From assembly GCA_000697665.1 (NCBI GenBank), contig KL197714.1, forward strand, positions 1,102,049-1,166,048: a DNA stretch of 64,000 bases, given 5' to 3'. Under the pieces are notes generated by a model, which had not been told where the DNA came from, made no database searches, and saw only the letters and a program-made list of their open reading frames with translations. How positions within the stretch are numbered: position 1 is the stretch's first letter; the number at the start of each line of letters is the position of its first letter. Shown here one piece after another: positions 1-10,433 of this stretch. The translations under genes were made by a program, and so were the position numbers. The stretch comes from Jaapia argillacea MUCL 33604 (Eukaryota; Basidiomycota; Agaricomycetes; Jaapiales; Jaapiaceae).

Positions 1-637
1 GCCTTATTACACCATCAGACTATTCTTAGCTAGTCATGTAGTATATAAGCTTGTACCATCTTAATGCAAACGCCAGTCTTGAGCTGGTCTATTCCAAACC
101 AGCCACTCTTGTGTGTCATCGGTCGACCTCATTACTCCTTGATCGCTATTCACACTCCCCATCCAGCACTGCTGCCAGTCACATCCCTGGTTGTTGTTTG
201 TTGCTGACAGAATAGAAAACAGGTATGTATGGTGTGCGGAAAAGGACTCGAATTTCAGGAGGAACAATTTCTATCGCGGACATGGCTACCTGGAGCGAGG
301 CTATGATTGCAGCGGCGGGGTAACACTAGTGTGTACTGCGTTTCCTGCGATTACAGTGCTTAGTGCGAATGAGGGTGCGTCGTCGAAGCATGGGGTAGCG
401 GACCTAATTAGTAGTGATAGAAGTCAGATGCCAAGTCTGCGGTCTGAAGTTGGAGGTTGCAAAGTTCCCGACTGCTGAATCCGTGAGTTCCAATGCATGC
501 GAGGAAAAACCTCATCAGGATCGATGATAGCCGCGCTCACAAACTTGCGGAGAGCATGTAGTGAGTTGTGCAGGTGATGGGACGAACAAAACCTGTTACA
601 CTCATCCCAAGCTGAGGCAGGGCCGGCCAGTACTGAT
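1..637. other. Intergenic, nothing recognised
   Basis: No reading frame here resembles a known protein on either strand. The right edge should hold the 3' untranslated region of the permease that ends at 638. The short open stretches at 61-267 and 191-478 overlap on opposite strands and look like chance. Confidence 0.5.
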
Positions 638-2946
638 CTATCTCCTCACAACGAAATTACCCTGCCACACCCCATCCTCATCCTTCGACCACTTCCTCTC
701 CAGCTCGTAACCCCCTCGTCTCGGTAGCCAAATAAACGATCCATACCAGTACCCTACACCAATCAACGATATTGAGATGGCCGCAATCGCATGCAACTAT
801 AACGCAGCGAAGTCGTCAAGATCTCGCATGTTCGTAGAAGACGATATACACGTACCCAGTACGGTAGATGTTCATACACTTCGAATCCAGGTGCGGGAGG
901 GATGAGGGGTACGAGAAGAAGGAATAGGTTCGCCAACAAGAAGAAACAAGCCACGGCTTTGGGTATACGAACTGGGGGACGCCAATCGAACGAGCGATAT
1001 CCTGGTGTGTAGAGTAGCAGAAGGCCGAATGCTATGGAGATGTTGAAGATGACGAGGGGGTATGACGAGACTTGGTGTGAAAAATCAATTAGGATTCAGG
1101 CGTCTGAGGAATGCGAATGAATGACACACAATTGACCATGAAGAGGTATGCATCTCCAGGGGGAGAGGCTATGATGGCAGCCGACGCTGTTAGAGCTTGC
1201 ACGGAGAGAGCCACCAGTGGAGCTCCGAATGGCTTATTGCTGGCGAATGTCTTTGGCCATGGAAGAATACCTTCACGTCCAAGATCTTGAATGACTGACA
1301 ATGCGGATATAATCTAAGAAAGCCCGAAGGACGATCGAGAAGAAGCTCACCTCGTCCATACGCGAATAAGGTGGCCATGACGTTTCCTAGTGCTGCCATA
1401 GCAATTACAATACTAATGAACTAGAGAATAGGTCAGAACAACATGGGGAATACTCTTTGGGGCCCTTACCTTGCCTGCCGAGGGACCGAATAGATTTCTG
1501 AAGAATAATGCACTGCTCGGAATTAAGCCGACATCCAGACTCCCGACACGACTTGTAACTACTTACGCCACGATTCGTCCACTGCCGAGAATATCATTCT
1601 TGGACACAACTGCAAAGTATGCAAAGTTGATGAAGAGGTATACAAATGTCACTGAGCCCAGGGCCAATGGTGCCGCAAGCTTGATGGTGCGAACCGGGTT
1701 GCGGACTTCCGATAAGACGTAGTTCGCGTTATGATATCCGATGTACCCCCTGATTGTGCGATCAGCATCAACCGAAGGAGGAATGCGAAGCCAAGGAATC
1801 ACCAACACTCACCACGTAACACTAAATAACCCAGTCACAATCGCATTCGGGTCTGTGGTCGTCCCAGCCCACATCATATCCCATTCAAAATTATTAGGAA
1901 CCTCCACCCCATCTTGCAACTCGAATCCCGGTACACCAACCCAGTGGAACAAGCCCGCAAAGGCAATTCCCAGGAGAATGAATAAGTTGAAGAAACCGAG
2001 ACCGTTTTGTAGTCGAAGACCCCATTTCATGAAAACGCCATGCATGATCAAACTAAAAGTGACGCAGCCGATGCCGATGAGGCGGGCGTTCCATTGGTTT
2101 AATGGGTATCCAAGGGCGTTAATCACATCTAGGACAACGCATATAGTCAGCTTTTTGGGAAATATGCTAGGACAACGGTACTTACATTCGCCAAAAGCGA
2201 TGGCATTGGCTGACGTCCAGCCCTGGCACAAAGATTAAGACCAGATGCCAAGTAGAACAAAAGGATTCAAGTCGCTCACGATAAATATTGCATAGGACGC
2301 ATATCCACACGCCACGAGGTATTTTGGTCGTCTATAGATGTATTCTAGATAAATCTTCTCCCCTCCACTGCGCGGTAATCCCTGGAAAACGGTAAGACCT
2401 TCGATATGGCTGAGGAAAGGGCAAACGCTTACTGTTCCCAATTCGATGTACACAGCTGTGCCGGCGGCGGCGACCAATGCCCCAACGACCCACATTACTA
2501 AGGCAACGCCAACGCTGCCACTTGAGCGTAAAATTACGCTCGGCGTGGAGAATATTCTGATTCGCGGTAAGTTTGGCTGTGGGGAAAGCTGGGAAAGACG
2601 TACCCCGTTCCAATAATTCGGTTAAAGATCATGAAAATAGCGCTGACGAGGCCTTGCAGCATATACTCAGGTTTCAGCCAAGTGGAGCAGCGTAAAGAGA
2701 GACTCACCCATTTGCCTACGAGATCCGCTGTCTTTGGATTGCTCTGCATCTATGGGAGGTAAAGGTTCAGAGAGCGAAGCGTGGAGTCTGCACCGAATAC
2801 TCACCTTCCAAACCTGTGGGATCTATATCCTCGGGAGTGAAATCGTCATCCAACCCACGTCTCAGCGACCGTCTGGAGAGTAGGGGTTCACTCTCTGATG
2901 GAGAAGCATCTATGGCGCTCTGATGAGACAGACTTTCACCAGGCAT
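638..2946 (-). CDS. MUP1-like amino acid permease (APC superfamily, LAT type), copy 1
   Basis: A 12-TM plasma-membrane amino acid transporter, probably for methionine or related amino acids. The acidic cytosolic N-terminus starts MPGESLSHQSAIDASPSES at 2946. TM1 carries FMIFNRIIGTG followed by IFSTPSVI, the unwound substrate-binding helix of the LAT family. TM2-3 contain GALVAAAGTAVYIELGT and LPRSGGEKIYLEYIYR. Later exons hold GYHNANYVLSEVRNPVRTIK and VIQDLGREGILPWP, as in yeast Mup1. The C-terminus ends LERKWSKDEDGVWQGNFVVRR. At least ten short GT-AG introns are needed; every conserved block reads through without an internal stop, so the gene looks intact. It is paralogous along its whole length to the plus-strand gene at 27800. 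Substrate is inferred from family; Mup1-type members prefer methionine. Exon edges in the middle were not all fixed to the base. Confidence 0.87.
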
Positions 2947-3824
2947 CGTTCCTCAGCTTCAACGGGTGTCAGGTTGAGCAAATCGGAGCATGAGAAGAAA
3001 CAAGGTTCTGGAGCGGTATGCAACACAGGCGCTCGAGCAAGAATAGCGCCATCCGCCGCCGTCGCGCCGTCATGTAGACCAAGGCTGCAAGATATTGCTC
3101 TCGACGCCGGAATGGAAGGTCAGATAGCCGGTTGCTTTACGGCATCCCGGGACGTACAGTCGAGGTTGCATCCAGAGGAGAACTTTCATACAAACCTCCT
3201 CCTGGCTTCAATGGCTTATGTGGATACCTGCTGAACGCCATCCCCGAAGCAGATGGTCCCGTCGGCACTCAGCACTACGTCGTCGAGTTCTAAAGCTCCA
3301 GCTATTCACTTTACCCCAGCTTCCATCCTTCGACCGGCTATTTCAACAACCCTCAAAAGCCTGGATCGGCATGTGGTCCTCTAGCATGGGGAGGCTGTTC
3401 AGATATCCAGCTGTGCAGTCAGAAACGACCCTAATATATCTTGCAACCATCACGAGAGATGCAGGAGGCAGGCTAAGATGAGCGTTTGGGTAGTGTTCCA
3501 TCGATACTGTATGTGCATCCTGCCTATCTGGACTCTGCCCTGTTCACATCCTGGTGTATGCGACGCGATGAAAGGGGAATCTGTGGAACATCGCAGGATT
3601 CGTTCTGCGTCATCTCTGTCGATTAATGTCCATGCAGACGCCCCACGGACTGCCGGCGCATTCACCGGCCTGGCGGAAGTTTGCCACCGAAGTCACGCCC
3701 TCCCGAGATCCGATATCCGATAGATCATCTCCGTCGGTTATCCCCGTTTCGTCCAGTATATAAGCTGTTCAAGAAAGGGTCCCAACCGTTACCTTCTTTC
3801 CTCATCGATTCGTTCCTTTTCGCC
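2947..3824. other. Divergent promoter region between permease and cyclophilin
   Basis: About 880 bases separate two divergent start codons. The cyclophilin side has a clear TATA box; I see no TATA near the permease start. No convincing coding sequence. Confidence 0.5.
3757..3764 (+). promoter_or_regulatory. TATA box of cyclophilin gene
   Basis: TATATAAG lies about 65 bases before the cyclophilin ATG at 3825, with a pyrimidine-rich leader between. Confidence 0.6.
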
Positions 3825-4488
3825 ATGGCTAACGTATTCGTGAGTTAATTTCCGTACTGAAACTGCATGGGCACTCCATTGAACCGTGGATAGTTCGAGA
3901 TCAGCATCGACAACCAGGTTGCCGGAATCATCGAATTTAAGCTCTACGACGATGTTGTCCCCAAGACCGCTCGTAACTTCCGGGAGTTGTGCACTGGTCA
4001 AAACGGCTTCGGATACAAGGGATCTTCATTCCACCGAATCATCCCCAGCTTCATGTTGCAGGGTGGTGATTTCACCAGGGGCAACGGTACTGGCGGAAAG
4101 TCAATCTATGGCGAAAAGTTCGCTGGTACGTAGTTACTACTGGGTTTGCGTTTATTTTACGCTCATGGAAAACGTTGCATGCTAGATGAGAACTTCAAAT
4201 TGAAGCACACCAAACCTGGTATCCTCTCCATGGCTAACGCTGGAAAGAACACCAACGGATCGCAGTTCTTCATCACCACTGTTGTCACTTCGTGGTTGGA
4301 TGGTGCTCACGTCGTTTTCGGTGCGTCGATCACCCACAAATATTTCCATTCCTTTCTCATATTTTGCACACATAGGTGAGGTCGTGAAAAATTACGATCT
4401 TGTGAAGACAATCGAAGGTTTCGGATCTGCCTCTGGAACTCCCAAGAAGAAGATCACCATTTCCAACAGCGGCGTTGTCGATAATTAG
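3825..4488 (+). CDS. Cyclophilin A, peptidyl-prolyl cis-trans isomerase
   Basis: Cytosolic single-domain PPIase that interconverts cis and trans proline peptide bonds; the fungal enzyme is the usual cyclosporin A target. Four exons join in frame: 3825-3839, 3894-4125, 4186-4320 and 4376-4488, giving 164 residues, the normal length. The first exon codes only MANVF. Hallmarks are [16 protein letters not shown] (catalytic Arg and Phe), [11 protein letters not shown], the drug-contact Trp in [12 protein letters not shown], and the C-terminal [11 protein letters not shown]. All three introns are GT-AG, 54-60 bases. There is no signal peptide or targeting extension, so it should be the cytosolic form. 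The gene appears complete and well conserved, in contrast to several lesioned neighbours further on. Confidence 0.97.
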
Positions 4489-5006
4489 TTGTACTGTACG
4501 TTGAGGGGGACAGTATAAAAGGAAAGCAGAACTGTACATTGTGGTGTATTTCTTGTGAAATTATGTTGCCTACTCGTTATATAACGGTGTTGGTTCGATG
4601 ACAGACTGCTTGTGTCGCGAGATTTTCGATCGTCAAAAGAACGTTTCTAAGAGGACAAAAAGCGGCAACGGACTCTAAGAAGTTCGCAGAATTCAGGTAA
4701 GTGCTTCCACCCGCGTGCCAGAAATCAGCAGCTCAAGGCTTCCAGCTACGATGTTATGCTTTGTAGTATTGCTGCACCCCTGCACCCCATGGACGAGTGG
4801 AGGTGTATGGAGTGCACTTGAAAAGTGACGTAGTAGGCTCAATTGGCGCTATGATGCGACGGTGACGATGTCCGCAGTAAGGATAACGCTGGCTTCGAGG
4901 GCGACAGAGTTGTATAAAAGATGAGAGACCAAACCGACAACTTGAGATCGCTCACCAACATAAAACATACTCATACCAACTCACATATCACCAAAAATCC
5001 TACATC
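4489..5006. other. Intergenic with TATA box for the next gene
   Basis: Contains the cyclophilin 3' region and the promoter of the hydrophilic protein gene. TATAAAAG at 4913-4920 lies about 90 bases before the ATG at 5007. No coding sequence seen. Confidence 0.5.
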
Positions 5007-5674
5007 ATGTCGAAAGAAGCCATGACCAGTGGACGACACAATGACTTTGTTGGCTCCGATGCCAGCGCCGGGCGTATTCCTGGGGCTGAAAAGGCGACCA
5101 GTGGCCACTACTATAACGCGGTATTTCCGAAAGGTCGGACCCGTTTCATTAGGCGAAGTGATCACCGCTGATGATTTATAATCCACAACAGAACCTGCGA
5201 AGGCCGAGCAACACACGGTGACTGCACCAGAGAACCAGCCGAGGAAACTCGAGGCGTTCATGCCACCTCCGACGGGGAGAGACCGACCGCCTGTACACGA
5301 TGTCGGGCCCAGCGCTGATCAGATTCGAGCAGTACAAGCCGCAGGTACGTACAACCCATTTCTAGATAGATTTTTGATAAGCGTTTAATGTTTGAACGTT
5401 GTCGGCAGAGCTTCGACAAAAGGCTGAACAAATCCGGGCGGGCGACGATGTTGTAGTCGATACCGATCCTTGGGCTGAGAGAACTACAGCGGGAGACACT
5501 ATGACGGGAGCCACATCACAAGACGTCCATAAGGGTCTGGGACACCCTGGGAGCGGGATGACAAGCAAGGAAGTGCATCATGATGGGATGGGGCATAGGA
5601 AGAGACAAGGCCTGGGGACAGATCAGCATGGATCCGCAAATCAGATGCCGAGGGATGAAAGTCCTGACTATTGA
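5007..5674 (+). CDS. Conserved hydrophilic (LEA/hydrophilin-like) fungal protein
   Basis: Three exons, 5007-5133, 5192-5344 and 5409-5674, join in frame to 181 residues beginning MSKEAMTSGRHNDFVGSDAS. The protein has no membrane segment or signal peptide and is rich in Gly, Asp, Glu, Lys, His and polar residues. A middle part (DQIRAVQAAELRQKAEQIRAG) suits an amphipathic helix, and the C-terminal part is Gly/His-rich (KGLGHPGSGMTSKEVHHDG). Such composition is typical of stress-protective disordered proteins, but I know no named Pfam domain for it, and function is inference from composition. Intron 1 uses a slightly unusual donor, GTCGGA at 5134, chosen because the better-looking site at 5121 would shift the frame. 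The strong TATA box fits inducible expression. Confidence 0.7.
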
Positions 5675-6028
5675 GAAGTCGGCGGATGAGGGTAAAGGCC
5701 TGTGAAGCAGACCCTGTAATTGTATAGCGTTAGGTTATCGCTAACTGTACAACATTCATCGAGACTCTGAGAGAAGGAGTTTATAGTTGGAGTACGTTGG
5801 CAGGGTTTAGGAGGGATCTAAACTATCTAAGTCTTAAGCGGATAAGAAAAGTCAGGCTTCTTGATGTGGTGGATCAATTTTCCAGTGCGGCTTCTTGTTG
5901 ATAGGAAACGAATGTGAGGAAGCTTGCGTTTGAGGAAGTCGGAGGGAACGCCGTGGCCATGGGGTCGTGAAGAAAGAGTTCTGGTGAACTGTGACATGCG
6001 ATACGTCACATCCCTTTCCTCAGCCGCC
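5675..6028. other. Intergenic, nothing recognised
   Basis: 3' flank of the hydrophilic protein gene running up to the target site of the transposon. No gene seen. Confidence 0.5.
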
Positions 6029-6037
6029 ATCCATCCC
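6029..6037. repeat. Target site duplication, left copy
   Basis: ATCCATCCC directly abutting the left end of the MULE; repeated exactly at the other end. Confidence 0.88.
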
Positions 6038-6144
6038 TAGTCTCGCGTGGCCAGACCGTACACGTGAGCGGAGTTGAAAACTCGGGAGCACCCGAGTTGT
6101 GTACGGTCTGGTGAGTTTTGTCGCGTTTCCCCTGGGTCAGTGAC
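6038..6144 (+). repeat. Left terminal inverted repeat of the MULE
   Basis: 107 bases starting TAGTCTCGCG, identical to the reverse complement of 7278-7384. It contains its own hairpin: CCAGACCGTACAC at 6051-6063 pairs with GTGTACGGTCTGG at 6099-6111, and inside it AACTCGGG pairs with CCCGAGTT. Confidence 0.95.
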
Positions 6145-6258
6145 CGCACATGATTTGTGACCTAGATGTCCTGTGTTGACAGAGCTTTATCCTTTGTTGA
6201 TTTTCTTTGTTCTCGATCCTAAATCGTCTTTTCTGGCCATCCCTATGCTTTTATAGTC

Positions 6259-6456
6259 ATGTCTGCGGTTATGCTGTCACACGAAGAGACGCACAGACGC
6301 TCCTACAACAGCCTCGCGAATGCACGATTGGCGGCCTCTATGACTCCGGGAAAATATGACTCTGCAGCGACCCGCAAGTTGATGTCTGATAGCTGTAAGG
6401 AGTGGATGCGATACGCAATTCATGCCTGGCAATTACACATTGCAGCCTTGTTATAG
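6259..6456 (+). CDS. Small open frame inside the MULE near the left end
   Basis: A 65-codon frame starting MSAVMLSHEETHRRSYNSLA, about 115 bases inside the left inverted repeat and preceded by TTTTATAG. I do not recognise it. A later stretch on the same strand (6467-6733) is open and could be joined by an intron ending near 6482. It may be another captured fragment or chance. Confidence 0.25.
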   Translation: MSAVMLSHEETHRRSYNSLANARLAASMTPGKYDSAATRKLMSDSCKEWMRYAIHAWQLHIAALL

Positions 6457-6704
6457 GGACTGAACTGTGAACTCATACCCAGGACTGTATCTTGCAGGAG
6501 GGGAGGGGGTGATTTTTGGCCCACATATGGGTGTATCGGGGAGGTTTGTTCATTTGCTCTCAGTCCATTCCCTTCACCGTAGACCCTGCAACCCTCCCGC
6601 CTACTGCTCAAAACCGTGGGGCCACCTTTCAGACCTTCGACGGCATCTGTGTGAACGAAACCCTGTTAGGGAGCTCTCTGAGAGGTTGGAACGAGGAGTT
6701 CGTA

Positions 6705-7205
6705 TCATCCGGGTAACGTCCTCGAGTTCGTAGTCAACAACAACCTCCACACAGTTAACTGCGAAATTTTCAAACACCCTTTTCCCCGAAGTGCACGAGA
6801 GTTACGCTGATCTAGATGACGGGGTGGTAGGTGGCAACAGTGGAGAATACCCCGGAGCTCACTGGTCCATAGGAGTACTGTTCTCTTGTACACTACCTTC
6901 GGATTCGAGCCACACGCTTTATTACCCCATAATACAGCATCCAAAAGGAATTGTAAATTTATTCCAACGTCATCGAGGATTTTAAGGACTGTGAGTACCA
7001 TCAGTAGCAACGCCTGGCCTCTCAACTCTTCTCTATGCAAAGATGTACAGCCGTAGCGCACGTCGTCCAGCGGGCCAAGTTCAGTATCCCCTTCAAGGTC
7101 GAATCCAACTGTCGGGTCACTATCCGAGTCGTCAGAGAGGTCATCGCCAGGAGTGTACACTTCATCGGAGTTGAAGAGTTTAGTATCGTCAACGGTTTTT
7201 CCCAT
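6705..7205 (-). CDS. Partial open frame carried inside the MULE, DUF6589-like
   Basis: A 166-codon frame whose ATG lies about 70 bases inside the right inverted repeat. It starts MGKTVDDTKLFNSDEVYTPG, then an acidic stretch, then VLTVLKILDDVGINLQFLLD and WGNKACGSNPKVVYKRT. From memory this resembles the N-terminal part of a repeat-rich Agaricomycete family (DUF6589-type proteins with a conserved WG..AC segment). Only the first part of such a long protein is present, so it is either a captured gene fragment (as in Pack-MULEs) or the remnant of an element gene after internal deletion. The similarity is recalled, not computed. Confidence 0.35.
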   Translation of the reverse strand: MGKTVDDTKLFNSDEVYTPGDDLSDDSDSDPTVGFDLEGDTELGPLDDVRYGCTSLHREELRGQALLLMVLTVLKILDDVGINLQFLLDAVLWGNKACGSNPKVVYKRTVLLWTSELRGILHCCHLPPRHLDQRNSRALRGKGCLKISQLTVWRLLLTTNSRTLPG

Positions 7206-7277
7206 ACAAGACTTTTACGAGGAAATGAGCTGGTAAATGAGGGAAAATGTGCGTCCCGTCACGAAAAGATCACATTT

Positions 7278-7384
7278 GTCACTGACCCAGGGGAAACGCG
7301 ACAAAACTCACCAGACCGTACACAACTCGGGTGCTCCCGAGTTTTCAACTCCGCTCACGTGTACGGTCTGGCCACGCGAGACTA
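7278..7384 (-). repeat. Right terminal inverted repeat of the MULE
   Basis: Exact reverse complement of the left repeat over all 107 positions by direct reading, including the nested hairpin. Confidence 0.95.
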
Positions 7385-7393
7385 ATCCATCCC
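7385..7393. repeat. Target site duplication, right copy
   Basis: ATCCATCCC directly abutting the right end of the MULE. Confidence 0.88.
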
Positions 7394-7447
7394 GACCGTC
7401 GCATATACGGCACTTCTGTCAAAACGACTTTAGGCTAACACATTAGC

Positions 7448-7635
7448 GTTGCCACGAGCCGCCAGGATAAAGCTGTCAAGACCTGTCATGTCAGAATTGT
7501 AAGGGACCTCTGGGACTGCGTAAGCATCAACGAGCACATGGCAGCCGTATCCTAAAGGGGAAATGGTCTTCCTCGTCGTGGCTGACAGTGACAAAGCCAT
7601 TTTCGCCGCCTCACATTACGTAATTCTCCCAAAAA
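7448..7635 (+). repeat. Left arm of a second, diverged inverted repeat
   Basis: This stretch matches the reverse complement of 8039-8227 along most of its length, with scattered substitutions and small gaps. Shared blocks include GTTGCCA, AGCCGCCAGGAT, AAGGGACCTCTGG, GCTGACAG-GACAAAGCCATTT and TTACGTAAT. I judge it about three-quarters identical by eye. Confidence 0.7.
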
Positions 7636-8038
7636 GGCAAGGACTGCGCCAGCAATATCCAGAGCCTTCGCGCTTGTCGTTGCCGACAATGTTGACGGAC
7701 ATCCGCTTGTCCTGGACTGAAAAAAATGAGTTCCTCTTTTTTTCGTCCGAGTCGTCTATGACATTAATCTTTGCTTGATGTTTTGTATCTAATTGAAAAC
7801 TACTGAGACAAAAAAAATAATGCTTATCAAGGCCCCATAAATACACATGTATTGAGTGTAAGTATCTTCTCCACAGTAAGAAGTTGTTGTGAACGATCTG
7901 AATTATTTTCTGAATTTCGCGAGGTTTTGCGATTTAAAACATGGGTGGTGACTACAGTGTCTCGTCACTGTCCATGACAGCGAGCGCGCCGGCGGCGGGA
8001 GGCTGATCAATTAAACCTAGACTCGACGAAAAACTGAC

Positions 8039-8227
8039 ATTTTGGGCAGTATTACGTAAGAAACGTCGGCAGAAATGGCTTTGTCGCTGTCAGCCGCAAC
8101 GAGGAAGGCCATTTTCTCTTTAGAATATGTCTACCATGTGCAGGTTGGAGCTCACGGGGTTCCAGAGGTCCCTTATGATTCTGAGATGACAGCTTCATCC
8201 AGCCTCATCCTGGCGGCTTATGGCAAC
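8039..8227 (-). repeat. Right arm of the second, diverged inverted repeat
   Basis: Reverse-complement partner of 7448-7635. With a spacer of about 400 bases the whole is a 780-bp palindromic unit, compatible with an old MITE or foldback element that lost its target duplication to drift. No coding potential recognised in the spacer. Confidence 0.7.
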
Positions 8228-8631
8228 CGTATAACACATGGAAAGCATATATCTCGTAATGGTGAACCAAGGATGTCAAAATCTGGCAGCCCCGATCTCT
8301 GTCAAGCTGGCCAAGCCAGTGCGAGTCTCGCATGAGAACTTACTGACCGGCTTTGGACGAGAAACACCGTGCCTACCTCACGGCCACGGACGCCGTTGAC
8401 ACTATTCTTCGTCTTCAGCCTGATTTGCGTGGGATCTCGTAACAATCATTGTAGGGCTGTTGGCGAAGGTGTGCCATCCTGGGTGGGATGAGGTGTACGG
8501 GACCCGAAACAGGCAAGGAATCGTATCGGTCGAACAACTTCCTTTGTTTAAAAGCCAGCTCCCCTCCGAAGGATGGATATGTCCTTCTCCTGTCCTTGTG
8601 GCCGTCACTGTCGCTTGTTAGCTCTGTTTTC
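8228..8631. other. Upstream region of DUF6533 gene 1
   Basis: No gene recognised. It should contain the promoter of the gene starting at 8632; no obvious TATA box was found. Confidence 0.45.
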
Positions 8632-10433
8632 ATGGATTCAGCGTTTAACATTGCCGCAGAACTGTAAGTCCCTTCGAACCCCCAGCCCGGTTACGCCAAG
8701 CACTGACTTCTGCACAGGGTGACAGTACACTACATTACCATAATTTCGTTAGGTACGGATTTTACCCTTCTACTCAATCTCTTGCGTCCAGTATCACTCA
8801 TTAGCTGGTAACCAACCAGGAATCCTTTATTACGATTATGCATTGACTCTGTCCATGGAAGTCGAGCGTTTCTGGAGGGGTGGATTCTCCCGAGCATCGT
8901 TTCTGTTCTTCCTCAACCGTTATCTGGGACTTTCAGGTCACATCCCAACCGTGATTCAGACCTTTTGCTCCGCTCCCCCAAAGGTTGGCACTCCCCACCA
9001 CTTTCGGTCTTCTAATATTCCCGAAATTGGCTGGAAATTTAATTGGATTTGACCAGATGTGAGTCTTGTCCTTCTGTCCCCGTTACCAATTCACTGGATT
9101 TGATCGACCCCCCAGATGCACGAAATTAAACACGTATCACCGGATTTTCTACGTGATTCTTCAAATTGTCATCGGAGGTAGGCCACCATCACCTCCCCAT
9201 CCATATTGCCTCCATTTATTTCGACGAAGCCCTCCTCAGTTTGCGAACGCATGCTTTATACGACCGAGCGAGATGGGTCATTTTCCTCGTCTGTGGTGTT
9301 GGGTTCACCGCAGCCGGGGTCGGCTGGGTAAACTCTTCAGCATTTCCAGATACTAGATGCACTTCAACTGATTACCCTCTGACTAGTGGGGACAGAATGG
9401 TAGTAACCTACATTTCTCGCCCATTTCTGGGGTTAATGTTGGGTGCAATCCTGCCTTTGATGAGCAGCGGTTCGTACTTGTTGAATGATCTTGCGCAATC
9501 ATACTTATTTCTGTCACAACCTTCGATTAGTGCACGCCGTAAGCCCTTGCTTTCCTCCTCTTTGTTCGTCTTATTTTAACTTATCGTCCATCCGTAGACA
9601 TCGCAGTTGCCTGGGGAGCAATGTCTGTCTTCGACACCTTGATATTTTTACTCACGGCATATAAGGCCCTGAGTTTTCCTAGGACCGGTAGAAGGACCTT
9701 ATTTGATGTTTTATTACGAGACGGTACGCGGGTCATTTGTTATCCGAGATTTATGAAGACATTAGCGAAACCGTTTATCTGACAGGAACCATGTATTTCC
9801 TGTCTGTCACATCCACATGCTCAGTGTCCTGAGCTCGTTACCTTATTGAAGATTTGGTTTATTAGGATCATCGTAACCGTGAATATTGCCAATATCTTGG
9901 TTCTATTAGTAGGTCACACATATCATTTGAACTACACTTATCTCATCGAATTATGCCGTAGCTCGGCCAGGTACATTCTGTCTTCTACCTCCCCCCCCCC
10001 CCCCAAAAAAAAAGTGTCATTCGGCTGACCACTTGTCGGATAGCCTCTACTCAAACCTCCTACAACGACATTTACGAATATGTGGGTAACCATAACTACG
10101 CATGTCTTCCATTCCTCCCTTGGCTCACGTTAGGCAACAGCATTTCAACGACCTTGACATCGCGGTTGATGCTCAACGTCCGGGACCCACTGTTGCTCTC
10201 TCCAAGTGGCAGCGAGTTCGCTACAGAGCGATCGGATCGTCGGAATGTCCCTCAGATTTCGACTGTGATTGAGATAAACCAAAATTCTGGTGTTGTGTTT
10301 ACAGGGACTCATCAGGCAGCGAATGCACCCCAGGAAGGGGAGGGAGGAGGTAAGCTTAAAGGAGTTCTCTGTTACGCCCGCTAAATCCACCTCAGATATT
10401 GAATTGGTACGAAGAAGTGCGGAACCACGATGA
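8632..10433 (+). CDS. DUF6533 family multi-pass membrane protein, gene 1
   Basis: Member of a family widespread in Agaricomycetes whose function is unknown. The first exon codes MDSAFNIAAEL (8632-8663). The second gives VTVHYITIISL. The third holds the diagnostic segment ILYYDYALTLSMEVERFW then FLFFLNRYLGL. Later exons give CTKLNTYHRIFYVILQIVIG, LRTHALYDRARWVIFL and IIVTVNIANILVLLV, all hydrophobic helices of an expected 7-TM layout. The tail contains LTSRLMLNVRDPLLLSPSG, and the last exon ends DIELVRRSAEPR at 10433, a short motif (DIELV) also present at the ends of the other two copies here. At least eight introns are needed and central junctions are not fixed. One late intron holds a C14-A9 run. 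Confidence 0.75.
9991..10013 (+). repeat. Homopolymer run C14 then A9
   Basis: Fourteen C followed directly by nine A inside an intron of DUF6533 gene 1. Such runs are prone to length error in sequencing and replication. Confidence 0.9.

Larger units (their letters stand above)
6038..7384. mobile_element. Non-autonomous Mutator-like (MULE) DNA transposon
   Basis: A 1,347-bp element with perfect 107-bp terminal inverted repeats (6038-6144 and 7278-7384) and a 9-bp flanking duplication ATCCATCCC at 6029-6037 and 7385-7393. Long inverted ends plus a 9-bp duplication are the signature of the Mutator superfamily. The interior has room for only partial coding sequence and no recognisable MULE transposase (no DDE domain, no SWIM zinc finger), so it would depend on a transposase supplied elsewhere. 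Identical ends and an undamaged target duplication indicate recent insertion. KDZ and hAT elements are less likely because they duplicate about 8 bp, and hAT ends are short. Confidence 0.85.

Noticed and set aside
5121-5191. GTATTT donor at 5121 for intron 1 of the hydrophilic protein
   Set aside because: It leaves the second exon out of frame; the donor at 5134 keeps the frame.
6038-7384. Reading the transposon as a Tc1/mariner element with a TA duplication
   Set aside because: TA does flank the repeat if its first two bases are excluded, but the exact 9-base duplication outside and the 107-base ends fit a Mutator element far better.
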